64,000 nt of DNA. It comes from Microbispora sp. H13382. Its GTDB lineage: Bacteria; Actinomycetota; Actinomycetes; Streptosporangiales; Streptosporangiaceae. How positions within the stretch are numbered: the stretch's first letter is position 1; each line of letters opens with the position of its first letter. Under the pieces are notes generated by a model. It ran no database searches and was not told the DNA's origin. It saw only the letters and a list, made by a program, of their open reading frames with translations. A program made the translations under genes and the position numbers. The stretch lies in assembly GCF_014161445.1 (NCBI RefSeq), contig NZ_JABBXA010000025.1, forward strand, positions 1 through 64,000. The letters are read 5' to 3'. Shown in pieces: positions 7,729-15,492 of the stretch.

Positions 7729-10503
7729 TCACCGCGCGTCCAACGCGTACACGTTGCCGTCCCAGCCGCCGACGTACACCATGCCACCGGACACCACCGG
7801 AGGGGCGCCGACCGCACCGCCGGTGCGGTAACTCCACCGCACCTTGCCGGAGGCTGCGTTCAGCGCGTACACCGAGTCGTCCCAGCTGGAGACGTACACC
7901 ACACCGCCGGAGACCACCGGAGCGCTGGCCCAGCCATCGGTCCAGTAACTCCACCGCTCCTTCCCGGTGGCGGCGTCCAACGCGTACACCGAGTTGTCCC
8001 TGCTGCCGACATACACCACACCATCGGACACCACCGGAGCGCTGACCCAGCCACCGATCCAGTAACTCCACCGCACCTCCCCGGTGACGGCGTCCAACGC
8101 GTACAGCGAGTTGTCCCTGCTGCCGACGTACACCATGCCGCCGGACACCACCGGAGGGGCCTCGACCGCATCGTTGGTGCGGTAACTCCACCGCACCTTT
8201 CCAGAGGCGGCGTCGAACGCGTACACCGAGTTGTCGAAGCTGCCGGCGTATACCGTGCCGCCCGACACCACCAGAGAAGCGACCCAGCCGCCCACCCGGC
8301 GACTCCACCGCACCTCGCCGGAGGCGGCGTCCAGCGCGTACACCCGGCCGTCCTCACAGCCGACGTACACCACACCGCCCGACACCACGGGGTCGGAGAA
8401 GACGGGCGCGTCGATCCGGTGACTCCAGCGCACCTTCCCGGTGACGGCGTCCAGCGCGTACACGGAGTAGTCCCTGCTGGCGGCGGGGTTGTTCTTACTG
8501 CCGACGTACACCATGCCACCGGACACCACCGGGACAGAGAGGACGGACTCGTCGATCCGGGGGCTCCAGCGCTCCTTCCCGGTGACGGCGTCCAGCGCGT
8601 ACACCCGGCCGTCGAAGCCGGCGACATACACGACGCCGCCGGACACCAGCATGGTGTCGTCGGCGGCGGGGTGGCTCCAGAGGGCCTTTCCCGTGACGGC
8701 GTCCAGCGCGTACACCCGGCCGCCACTGGCGACGTAGACGACACCGGCGGACACCACCGCGCTGGAGTGGATGCCGTTGTCCGTCGGATAACTCCAGCGG
8801 ACTCTCGATGCGGGGGCTGCCACCGAGGCACCGGCCCGCTGCGGGTAGCGGGCCAGCAGGTTGTCCCGCAGCAGCGGAGCGAGGAGTCGCACCGCCAGTC
8901 GCGAGGTGGCCGTGAGCTTGACGATGACCGGACCCACGTTGACGAGCGCCGCACCGAGACCGCCCGCCGGCGAGCCTTCGGTGTACTGGAAAATCTGAGA
9001 GCTCTCGCTGGTGGGATCGAAGGTGTCCCGCTGCTTCGCCAGGGCCACCTCGTCGGCGAACAGCTTCTGCGCGTCGCCGTTCGAGGAGGCCACCCACATG
9101 ATGGAAGCCGACACGGTGACGCCCTCGTCAACGGACGGAATCCAGTCGCATGCCGCGGGATTCGGGAGCGCCACATCCCCCAGAACCCGGGCATGCGGAC
9201 TGGCGAAGTAGCCGTCCGCGATGACTTTCAGGTCGCCGTCGGTCAGAAGAGCGCAGGCATCCGGCCAGGCGCCCGGTTCGATGCCGCCGAGCGAAGCAGG
9301 CCCGGCGGAAGCGCCGTACGCCATCCGGTAAGCGGTGACGCGGCCGCTGCCATCGTGGTCACCGGCCGGAACATAGACGAGGGCCAGGTCGTCGGTCGTG
9401 CCCAGAAGGGCGGGCTGGGACCTGTGGGGGATGTCGAGGGGGAATCCGTTGAGGTCGCCGGTGCCTGCGTCCAGAGAGATCAGGAATACGGGACTCGGCC
9501 ACCCGTCGGATAAATAGACGGACCGTCCCCTGGCTACGACGGTGGACGACTCGAAATACGAGGGCCGGGTCCAGCGGACGCGGCCGGTGACCGGATCGAC
9601 GCCCCTCGCCTGCTGACGGGAGCCGGGAGTCCGTGGAACCAGAAAGGCCTTGTTGGCGGTGGTGAGGAGCCGGCCGTCCGGCGTGTAGATGGACGCGGTG
9701 CCCTCGATCCTGACGTGGACGAACCCCTCCGCGTCGATCGTCACACGATGCAGCAGGTCGGTGAGCCGTGACTCGTTCACCGGGGACGGCAGTTCGCGCG
9801 TCCACCGAGGCCGCAGGGTGGCAGGGTCCATCGACGCGAGGCGCAGCCCGCCGCCCTCGCAGTAATCGAGGAGGACCACCGACCGCTCAGCGACTGTGGC
9901 GTCCAGATCGCAGCGCCGCGGATAGGTCATGCGCGCCCTGGTCGTCCCGGTCCTGGGATCGAGAACCTGCATTTCGATGGGCTCGGACGACCGCTGGAAG
10001 ACCACGATGTCCCGCCGGTTCACCAGAACGTCCGGCCCTGTGTAGGTGCCGACGTGTCCGGTCTTCGTTGGATCGTCCCCCGATATGGCGACCGTACGCT
10101 GCCACAGCGCGGCGCCGGTGGCCAGGTTGTAGCCGGACAGGACGCGGTCATCCCGGTCGGGCACCGCTCTGGACACGACGAGCGTCCCGGTGGCGATCCA
10201 CATGCCGGCGATCCGGGGAAGCGTGGGATCCGGGGCGATCGTGTACCGGAGATCACCGGTCTGCGGGTTGTGGACCGCTATGGCACCCCGACGGGTCGCC
10301 ACCACCAGGGCGTGATCGGACACCTTGGGGTGTGCGTGCCCCACGACGTCTTCAGGGTCCAGGTCGGCGGCCACCGACCAAACGGCCCGCCAGCCTACGG
10401 GGACCTGAAGGAGGCGCGGCGTGTCGGCCACCACGGCCAGGTACGCCAGCAGGGCCATCACCGACAGGCCCCCCAAAGCGCGCAGGGCCCGCCGGGTCAG
10501 CAC
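7729..10503 (-). CDS. Membrane-anchored PQQ-repeat beta-propeller protein (924 aa)
   Basis: The GTG at 10503 starts a short basic N-terminus and one hydrophobic segment (LGGLSVMALLAYLAVVA), so the bulk is extracytoplasmic. Residues ~30-600 contain degenerate propeller repeats (e.g. ALWQRTVAISG). Residues ~620-924 hold nine tandem ~38-aa repeats of the form PVVSGGVVYVGSxDxxVYALDAxTGKxRWSY, the PQQ-like (BamB-like) blade. The repeats are also close at DNA level (7740-8820). No catalytic quinoprotein residues are obvious, so a binding scaffold is more likely than a dehydrogenase. It overlaps the end of the upstream single-TM gene by seven bases, and the two are probably co-translated. Its role is unknown. 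Confidence 0.85.
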   Translation of the reverse strand: MLTRRALRALGGLSVMALLAYLAVVADTPRLLQVPVGWRAVWSVAADLDPEDVVGHAHPKVSDHALVVATRRGAIAVHNPQTGDLRYTIAPDPTLPRIAGMWIATGTLVVSRAVPDRDDRVLSGYNLATGAALWQRTVAISGDDPTKTGHVGTYTGPDVLVNRRDIVVFQRSSEPIEMQVLDPRTGTTRARMTYPRRCDLDATVAERSVVLLDYCEGGGLRLASMDPATLRPRWTRELPSPVNESRLTDLLHRVTIDAEGFVHVRIEGTASIYTPDGRLLTTANKAFLVPRTPGSRQQARGVDPVTGRVRWTRPSYFESSTVVARGRSVYLSDGWPSPVFLISLDAGTGDLNGFPLDIPHRSQPALLGTTDDLALVYVPAGDHDGSGRVTAYRMAYGASAGPASLGGIEPGAWPDACALLTDGDLKVIADGYFASPHARVLGDVALPNPAACDWIPSVDEGVTVSASIMWVASSNGDAQKLFADEVALAKQRDTFDPTSESSQIFQYTEGSPAGGLGAALVNVGPVIVKLTATSRLAVRLLAPLLRDNLLARYPQRAGASVAAPASRVRWSYPTDNGIHSSAVVSAGVVYVASGGRVYALDAVTGKALWSHPAADDTMLVSGGVVYVAGFDGRVYALDAVTGKERWSPRIDESVLSVPVVSGGMVYVGSKNNPAASRDYSVYALDAVTGKVRWSHRIDAPVFSDPVVSGGVVYVGCEDGRVYALDAASGEVRWSRRVGGWVASLVVSGGTVYAGSFDNSVYAFDAASGKVRWSYRTNDAVEAPPVVSGGMVYVGSRDNSLYALDAVTGEVRWSYWIGGWVSAPVVSDGVVYVGSRDNSVYALDAATGKERWSYWTDGWASAPVVSGGVVYVSSWDDSVYALNAASGKVRWSYRTGGAVGAPPVVSGGMVYVGGWDGNVYALDAR
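7740..8820 (-). repeat. Nine tandem ~117-bp coding repeats
   Basis: The 3' third of the propeller gene is a tandem array with a period of about 114-120 bp; one unit is longer (insert at ~8480-8510). Each unit contains a stretch encoding SGGVVYVG and one encoding VYALDA. Neighbouring units share long identical stretches, which suggests recent duplication or gene conversion. The opposite strand is open throughout but only because of the repeat composition. Confidence 0.8.
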
Positions 10504-11429
10504 CGCCTGGCCTTGGGAAACTCGGCGCAGACCGCGTCACGGGAGGCTTGCATCCAACCGCCGTTCGGGGAGGCGATATAGAAGGAGCGGTAGTCGGCGG
10601 CGCGACCGGTCAGCCGGAACGGGGCCCCGCCCGGCGTCTTGATCACCATCTGCTCGGCGCGCCCTTCCGTCACCACGGTGGCGACGAGGTCGAACTCGTA
10701 GTAGGCCTTCCGGCCGGTGATCGAGAGGCTCAATGTGACCCGCTCGTCCTGCTTCAGGTCGATCTGCTTGGTCGAGAAGTACGACGTGCGCTGCTTGTCA
10801 CCCGTGGTGAAGTGGGGGTCGGGCCTGTCGAGATCGGCCGCGATCTCGATGGTGTCGGCCTCGCCGGCAGTGACGGCGATCAGATAGGCACCGTCCGATA
10901 CCGGTTTCCGGGTGAGGACACGCGGCTTGATGTCGGCGACGCGGAGGCTGCTGCGGTTGCCCTCCAGGACCACGGTGACATCCATCTGTCCGACCGGGGC
11001 GGCATGATGGCGTTCCAGCAACGCGTCATGCCCCAGGTCGGCGCTCCCCAGCAGGACGGCCCGGTCCCTGGGGTCGGTCACCGTCTCCCGCAGGGCTAGG
11101 TCCTTGCTGCCGTAGTGGACTTCCACGTGGGCAACCTTCATAGCGGGAGCGCCGCCGATCCGGTCGATCGCGTCCGATCCGTGCTCATTGAACCAGGTGG
11201 TGAACATCACGCCCACCGCGGCCACGATCACGGCTCCGGCGATCCCGGCCACCCATGCCAGCACCGCCTTCCAAACTCCCCGCCCGGCCGATTCCGCCTC
11301 CGTGCCCGGCCGCGACGTGTCCGCGGCGTCCCGCGCGGTGTCCGAATTCGCGGCGGTGCGCAGCGTCTTGTCACGCTTTGCGCGGCGGCTCCTGGCCACG
11401 GGCGCCCCCACCTTGACTGAAGACCCCAC
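10497..11429 (-). CDS. Single-TM protein of unknown function (310 aa)
   Basis: Not recognised. Residues 1-50 are a hydrophilic, basic cytoplasmic region; one transmembrane helix follows (VLAWVAGIAGAVIVAAVGVMFTTW, residues ~55-78); the remaining ~230 residues are outside and look beta-rich (MDVTVVLEGNRSSLRVADI, RVTLSLSITGRKAYYEFDLV). Two cysteines lie near the C-terminus. It overlaps the propeller gene by seven bases, and both have the same topology, so the two probably form a pair at the outer face of the membrane. Confidence 0.7.
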   Translation of the reverse strand: MGSSVKVGAPVARSRRAKRDKTLRTAANSDTARDAADTSRPGTEAESAGRGVWKAVLAWVAGIAGAVIVAAVGVMFTTWFNEHGSDAIDRIGGAPAMKVAHVEVHYGSKDLALRETVTDPRDRAVLLGSADLGHDALLERHHAAPVGQMDVTVVLEGNRSSLRVADIKPRVLTRKPVSDGAYLIAVTAGEADTIEIAADLDRPDPHFTTGDKQRTSYFSTKQIDLKQDERVTLSLSITGRKAYYEFDLVATVVTEGRAEQMVIKTPGGAPFRLTGRAADYRSFYIASPNGGWMQASRDAVCAEFPKARRC

Positions 11430-11564
11430 TAGGGATCAACACCGTATGCCGAAACTCTTGTACAGAGACAGCGGATTCATCGAAACGAATCCGAGGATTG
11501 AAAAGCCGCCGGTTTTCGCCGTGGGCACCACCACGTATGCTCGCGAAGCCGTCGACCTCCTGGC

Positions 11565-11790
11565 CACTGGTTCTCCCCTGAGCGCTTCCCCGGCCTGGCG
11601 GATCCCTACTGCTTCACCTACGTCCACGGCCTGACGCCCGAGGAACTGCTGACCCGGCTCGGCGCGCGGGTCGAAGACCGCTCTCGCGTGACGCGTGACG
11701 AGCTGATCCGGTGGCAAACCCAAACTGCTGGAGGAGTCCACCTACCTGTGCGGAGTCGTTCCCGGATCGAGGTGAGCAGAACCCACCGTC
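11565..11790 (+). pseudogene. Degraded DUF6461-type gene remnant
   Basis: In one frame (from 11565) the DNA encodes HWFSPERFPGLADPYCFTY followed by VHGLTPEELLTRLGARVED and TRDELIRW. This resembles the start of DUF6461 proteins (YCxTYVRGLTPEELLxRLG). No start precedes it in that frame; the frame is lost near 11715 and a second frame then continues with KPKLLEESTYLCGVVPGSR before a stop. It is therefore a broken fragment. The surrounding 11430-11922 holds no intact gene. Confidence 0.5.
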
Positions 11791-11922
11791 CACGGCCCCC
11801 GTGGGTTGGCCGCGGACGGTGGATCACTTTCGATCACTTCTGCGTCCACGGCCTCATCGAGATCACCGTCATCGACACGGCCGAGACGTTCACCTGGGGA
11901 GGATGGACCTCACTGAGCCGGT

Positions 11923-13527
11923 TCAGAATCCGTCGCGCTGGTTGCGCTTGTCCCAGAATTCCCTGAAACCCAACTCCAGCAGTTTCATCGTCTGGGGAGA
12001 GCCGAGAAGCTCCTCGAGATGTTCGCTGTTCTCGACTGCCGTCTCGCACAGCGCCATCCAGGAACGCCCGAGCGCCCAGGTCACCGAGCTCGCGGTCGCC
12101 GCGTTGACGGCGCCGCCGATGATCGATCCGGCACCGGGGACGAGCTTCAGCAGGTTGCCCGCGACGGAGGCGCCCACCTGGGAGAGGATGCCGTTGAGAA
12201 ACGCCGCGACCGCCCCGCTGACCGTGCTGAGCTGCGCGCCCAGGCCGTACGCCGCGGTGATCCGCGCGATCATCTGGATCTCGTTGGGCACGAGCAGAAC
12301 CGAGTCGGAGAACGGGATCGGGCTGGCGCCGATCGTGGCCGCGGCGGCCACCGAGCTGCGGACTACCCGGAGGGCCTTCTCCCTCTTCCGGGACAGGTCG
12401 ATCCGCTGAGCGGCGACGAGGGCCGACCGGGCGGCCTCCGGCACGACGTGAAAGGTCGCGGTCAGCAACTCGTCGAGGCCGTGCACGTACGGCAGAAGCT
12501 GGTCGGCCTGCGCGTTGGTGAGGAAGACCTGCCCGGGGGGCGAGAGCGGCAGGTGGCGGTCCTGGATGCTTCTCGCGAGCTCCAGCGTCTTGGAGTCGGG
12601 CCGGCCGCCGTTCACTAGAGGAGTCTGGGTCAGCACCAGCAGCACCGGAAGCCCGAGGCCCGCCAGATGGCGAATGATCTCCTCCTGGCCCTCCTCCAGC
12701 CGCCGGTCGGCGGCTCGGACCGCGTACCAGACGGCGTGAATGTAATCGTCCACGTTGCCCACGCGGGTTTTGGCGACCTGCTTCGCCACCTCGTCCAGGA
12801 TCTGCTCCCGCGACTCGCCCGTCTCGAAGCCCCGTGAGTCGTAGACGCGGAGGATGCCGTCCGGCCTGCTGTACAGCGTCAGCTGCTTGGTCACGGCGGC
12901 GCCCACGCCCGTCTCGGCGAGATCCTCCCCGAAGATGGCGTTGACCAAGGTCGACTTGCCCACGCCCGTCTTGCCGAAGATCGCGAGATTGAATCTGCCC
13001 AACCCGGCGAGGGCGTTTTCGAACTCTTCGCTCACCCGCTCGGCGATGCTCTCGCCGGTCACCTTCGCCGGCCCGTCGAGGCCCGCGATGACCGGAGCCG
13101 GCCGCGTCCCCCGCACCGCGAAGGCGAACACGAAGCCGTCTCCCGATGCCGCGGCCGTCGCCCTGCGGAGCTCGCCGGTCACTTCCCTCACTCCGTGGAT
13201 CGTGATCACCACGGGGGCCTGCGGTCCGGGCGCGGCCAGTAACCCGATGATGGGGACGGACAGGTCCTCGTCGGCGCTGGGATCGTGTTCGACGCGGATG
13301 TCCACGTGCAGCTCCGCCGTGGACACCGTCAGCGCCGGATCCGCGAACGTGCGTGTGGTGAGCAGGAAGCGCAGCAGCGGGAGGACGGCTGTGAACCTCG
13401 CGCGTGCCAGGCGAGCGCCCGGGTGACCGTAGGCGAGGAGGATCTCCTCGGTGAATTTGGCGAGGCGAGCACAGGTCTGCTCCACCGAGCGCGTCGGACC
13501 GGCCGACACCGATCGCGTCACGTTCAC
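11923..13527 (-). CDS. P-loop GTPase of the HORMA/TRIP13 operon (534 aa)
   Basis: Residues ~1-178 form an N-terminal domain that I do not recognise. The GTPase domain follows: G1 GKTGVGKST (185-193), G3 DSRG (230-233), and VLVLTQTP at the G4 position where NKxD would be expected, so base recognition may be atypical. The C-terminal ~200 residues contain Ala/Gly-rich amphipathic or membrane-active helices (VRSSVAAAATIGASPIPFSD; SVAGNLLKLVPGAGSIIGGAV), as in DUF697-type GTPases. The GTG start overlaps the stop of the AAA+ gene (GTGA, 13524-13527), so it is the last gene of the operon. A membrane-acting effector is inference from the helices and the context. Confidence 0.85.
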   Translation of the reverse strand: MNVTRSVSAGPTRSVEQTCARLAKFTEEILLAYGHPGARLARARFTAVLPLLRFLLTTRTFADPALTVSTAELHVDIRVEHDPSADEDLSVPIIGLLAAPGPQAPVVITIHGVREVTGELRRATAAASGDGFVFAFAVRGTRPAPVIAGLDGPAKVTGESIAERVSEEFENALAGLGRFNLAIFGKTGVGKSTLVNAIFGEDLAETGVGAAVTKQLTLYSRPDGILRVYDSRGFETGESREQILDEVAKQVAKTRVGNVDDYIHAVWYAVRAADRRLEEGQEEIIRHLAGLGLPVLLVLTQTPLVNGGRPDSKTLELARSIQDRHLPLSPPGQVFLTNAQADQLLPYVHGLDELLTATFHVVPEAARSALVAAQRIDLSRKREKALRVVRSSVAAAATIGASPIPFSDSVLLVPNEIQMIARITAAYGLGAQLSTVSGAVAAFLNGILSQVGASVAGNLLKLVPGAGSIIGGAVNAATASSVTWALGRSWMALCETAVENSEHLEELLGSPQTMKLLELGFREFWDKRNQRDGF

Positions 13528-14465
13528 TTCGCCGCCCCCTTCTCCTGGTAGCTCTCGACGTACATTCCTCGGCTGCGCACCAGCCCGGCCTCGGCCAGGG
13601 TCACCTGCTCGACCGCCCCGCGGAGGTGGCCGGCCCGCAGCACGCGCTCCCCCGCGGCCGACGTCGCCGCGATCACCAGCAGGTGGCGCAGCGCCCGCCC
13701 GGACAGCCCTTCGGTGGCGTCGAGCACCCGCGACCAGCCCTCGGAGTCGCGGTCCTCCGCCTCGGCGAGCAGGTCACCGACGTCGAAGGCGACCGCCATC
13801 GCCCGGATCGCGTCGGCGAGGATGAGGGACCGGTGCTCCCTGCTCGGGAGCGGGATCTCCAGGACGAAGTCGGCGCGCTCCCGCACGGCCCGGTCGATCG
13901 CCCTGGGAATGTTCGTGGTGAACACGAGGGTGACGTTCGGGCGCTCCCGCGCGCAGCGATCCAGGGATTCCAGAAACGCGGTCACCTGGTAGAGCGCGTC
14001 CAGCGGATTGGCCTCCATGCTGATGCTGGAACGATCCGACGCGAGGGTCTCCACCTCGTCGACCAGAACGAACAGCGGCCGTCCGTGCGAGGCCAGGTCG
14101 GAGATCTTGTCGAAGGTCGCCAGCACGTTCTTCTGTCCCTCGCCCCGGACACCGCTGAACAGCGCGTGCGTGTTGATGTGGACGAAGCCGGTGGTCTCTC
14201 TCTCGATCGCGCCCCACACCGCGGGCAACCCCCTGGCGAGGCTCGTCTTCCCGCAACCGGGAGGGCCGTAGAGGAGCACGGCCCTGCGCAGGGCCAGAGC
14301 GGTGGGCGGCGCCTTCTCCAGACGCCGCAGCGTGGTCGCGTAGGAGAGCAGCGTCGTCTTGATCTCCCCGGGGACGATCACCGCGGACCAGTCGGCGATG
14401 AACTCGCCGGCCGCGTCGGGGAACCGATAGACGTCGAAGAATCTGTCACGTGCAACGGGAGGCAT
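13524..14465 (-). CDS. Pch2/TRIP13-type AAA+ ATPase (Cap6-like)
   Basis: Single AAA+ domain protein of 313 aa. Walker A GPPGCGKTS lies at residues 67-75, Walker B LFVLVDEVE at 131-139 and a sensor-1 asparagine in VFTTNIPRAI. The segment SMEANPLDALYQVTAFLES is the TRIP13 family signature (human: SDAIRVVNAVLTQID), as is HALFS before it. TRIP13-family proteins unfold the N-terminus of HORMA proteins and convert them between closed and open states; in type III CBASS this shuts off nucleotide signalling. Here it sits 14 bp after an 84-aa gene and two genes after a HORMA gene, so the likely substrate is encoded in cis. There is no clear SD at the ATG. Confidence 0.85.
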   Translation of the reverse strand: MPPVARDRFFDVYRFPDAAGEFIADWSAVIVPGEIKTTLLSYATTLRRLEKAPPTALALRRAVLLYGPPGCGKTSLARGLPAVWGAIERETTGFVHINTHALFSGVRGEGQKNVLATFDKISDLASHGRPLFVLVDEVETLASDRSSISMEANPLDALYQVTAFLESLDRCARERPNVTLVFTTNIPRAIDRAVRERADFVLEIPLPSREHRSLILADAIRAMAVAFDVGDLLAEAEDRDSEGWSRVLDATEGLSGRALRHLLVIAATSAAGERVLRAGHLRGAVEQVTLAEAGLVRSRGMYVESYQEKGAAK

Positions 14466-14479
14466 CGGCTACGTCTTTC

Positions 14480-14734
14480 TCACGGAGATACGGGTCGGGT
14501 CCCCGGCCGAGCGGAATCCGCGGCCAGGTCGCCAAGGTCGATTTCGGTCGCGTTCGCGGCGAGGCTGTTGAGCAGTCCGTCCGCGATCCGCTCGGTCAGG
14601 AACCCCCGCTGTGCCAGCTCCGGGTGATCCTGCTTGATCCGCTCCTCCGCCTGTGCGCAGAGAACGGCGAGGTCGTCGGAATCGGGAAGTTCGACAGCGT
14701 GAGCGGACTCCGAGATTCTGTACTTCACGAGCAT
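14480..14734 (-). CDS. Small protein between HORMA and TRIP13 genes (84 aa)
   Basis: Not recognised. The ATG at 14734 has a GGAG six bases upstream and is preferred to an in-frame start 17 codons earlier. The protein begins MLVKYRISESAHAVELPDSD, continues with an acidic helix (DLAVLCAQAEERIKQDHPEL) and ends with a flexible Pro/Arg tail. No signal peptide or membrane segment is present. It is encoded 14 bp before the AAA+ gene. A HORMA-binding partner or closure-peptide donor would fit the position, but nothing in the sequence proves it. Confidence 0.6.
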   Translation of the reverse strand: MLVKYRISESAHAVELPDSDDLAVLCAQAEERIKQDHPELAQRGFLTERIADGLLNSLAANATEIDLGDLAADSARPGTRPVSP

Positions 14735-14815
14735 TACCGGCTCCGAGGGGTCTTCTGCTTTCGTCCGGCGAAGGCCCGGCGCCACCGCATCGGGGCGGGG
14801 CCGCGGGATCGGCGG

Positions 14816-15322
14816 TCAGTACCAGACGGACATGCCGGCCGAGTTGGCCGCCGTCTCGATGACCTTTCCGACGTCGTGCTGCTTGAGGTGGTCCACGCTC
14901 TGGAGATCGGTGGGTTCCCACCCCTTCACCGGGGCCGCACCCGGACTGGTCGTGACCACCACCCGGTATCGGCATCCGGCGAGCTTCCCCGCCTGGCTGA
15001 TCGCGGCCCTGACCTCCTCGATCGCCGTGTGGTAGGCCTCCTCTCCGGTCCCGGAATACGCGATGTTCAGATCGATCCGCGTCGCCACCCGCCCGGTGGC
15101 GGGGTCGAAGATCTCGAGATAGGCCGTCTCGAGATGACGCGTGGTCAGCCAGGTACGCAGGCCGGCTTCGACGGTCTCCTGATTGTTCGCGTACTCGCTG
15201 GGATCGAGTCCGCCGGCTTGGATCGCCTCGTAGAAGATCCGGTTGATTTCATTCACCAGGTAAGTACACGAACGAGCCTTCACATCCACCGATGTGCGAA
15301 GGCGAACGCCTGCCACGGACAC
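14816..15322 (-). CDS. Bacterial HORMA-domain protein (Cap7-like), 168 aa
   Basis: HORMA domains bind a short closure motif and act as signalling switches. The sequence fits the bacterial HORMA family: N-terminal helix CTYLVNEINRIFYEAIQAGG, then GLRTWLTTRHLETAYLEIFD with the following strand, then GCRYRVVVTTSPGA and GWEPTDLQS, and a C-terminal safety-belt-like segment. The GTG at 15322 follows GGAGGGG by seven bases; a longer N-terminus reads as Arg-rich and lacks an SD. It is the first gene of the four-gene operon. In type III CBASS such proteins activate a CD-NTase when they detect phage proteins; no CD-NTase is present in the window. Confidence 0.75.
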   Translation of the reverse strand: MSVAGVRLRTSVDVKARSCTYLVNEINRIFYEAIQAGGLDPSEYANNQETVEAGLRTWLTTRHLETAYLEIFDPATGRVATRIDLNIAYSGTGEEAYHTAIEEVRAAISQAGKLAGCRYRVVVTTSPGAAPVKGWEPTDLQSVDHLKQHDVGKVIETAANSAGMSVWY

Positions 15323-15441
15323 CTGTGCGCCCCTCCGTTTCAAGGAAATGCGACACCCGGGTTTCCGGCGCCGTCGTGGGTGAGCCACGCCGGCGATCCG
15401 GGGTCTGTGCTTTTCAGCATGAATGGCAGGGCGATACGCCG

Positions 15442-15480
15442 CATGACCCCCGTTCGGTCATCAGCCGAACGGGGGTCATG
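15442..15480. terminator. Perfect 16-bp inverted repeat downstream of the response regulator
   Basis: CATGACCCCCGTTCGG (15442-15457) pairs perfectly with 15465-15480 around a seven-base loop (TCATCAG). It begins 13 bp beyond the stop of the LuxR-type gene and lies ~120 bp upstream of the HORMA start, so it would isolate the two minus-strand units. There is no T-run, as is usual in high-GC actinomycete terminators. Twenty-one bases of its left arm (15437-15457) recur at 18624-18644. Confidence 0.65.
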
Positions 15481-15492
15481 AATGGGTCGTGG

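Noticed and set aside
7740-8820. Tandem repeats considered as a CRISPR array
   Set aside because: The period is ~117 bp with full conservation in coding frame and no unique spacers; these are protein repeats.
7654-9513. Long plus-strand open frame with His/Val-rich repeats opposite the propeller gene
   Set aside because: It is the antisense of the nine PQQ-type repeats; the repeat period and lack of stops come from the coding strand. The translated protein has no recognisable fold or start signal.
11923-15322. Calling the HORMA operon a type III CBASS
   Set aside because: CBASS by definition needs a CD-NTase; no nucleotidyltransferase motif (GS with DxD) is encoded in this operon or elsewhere in the window.
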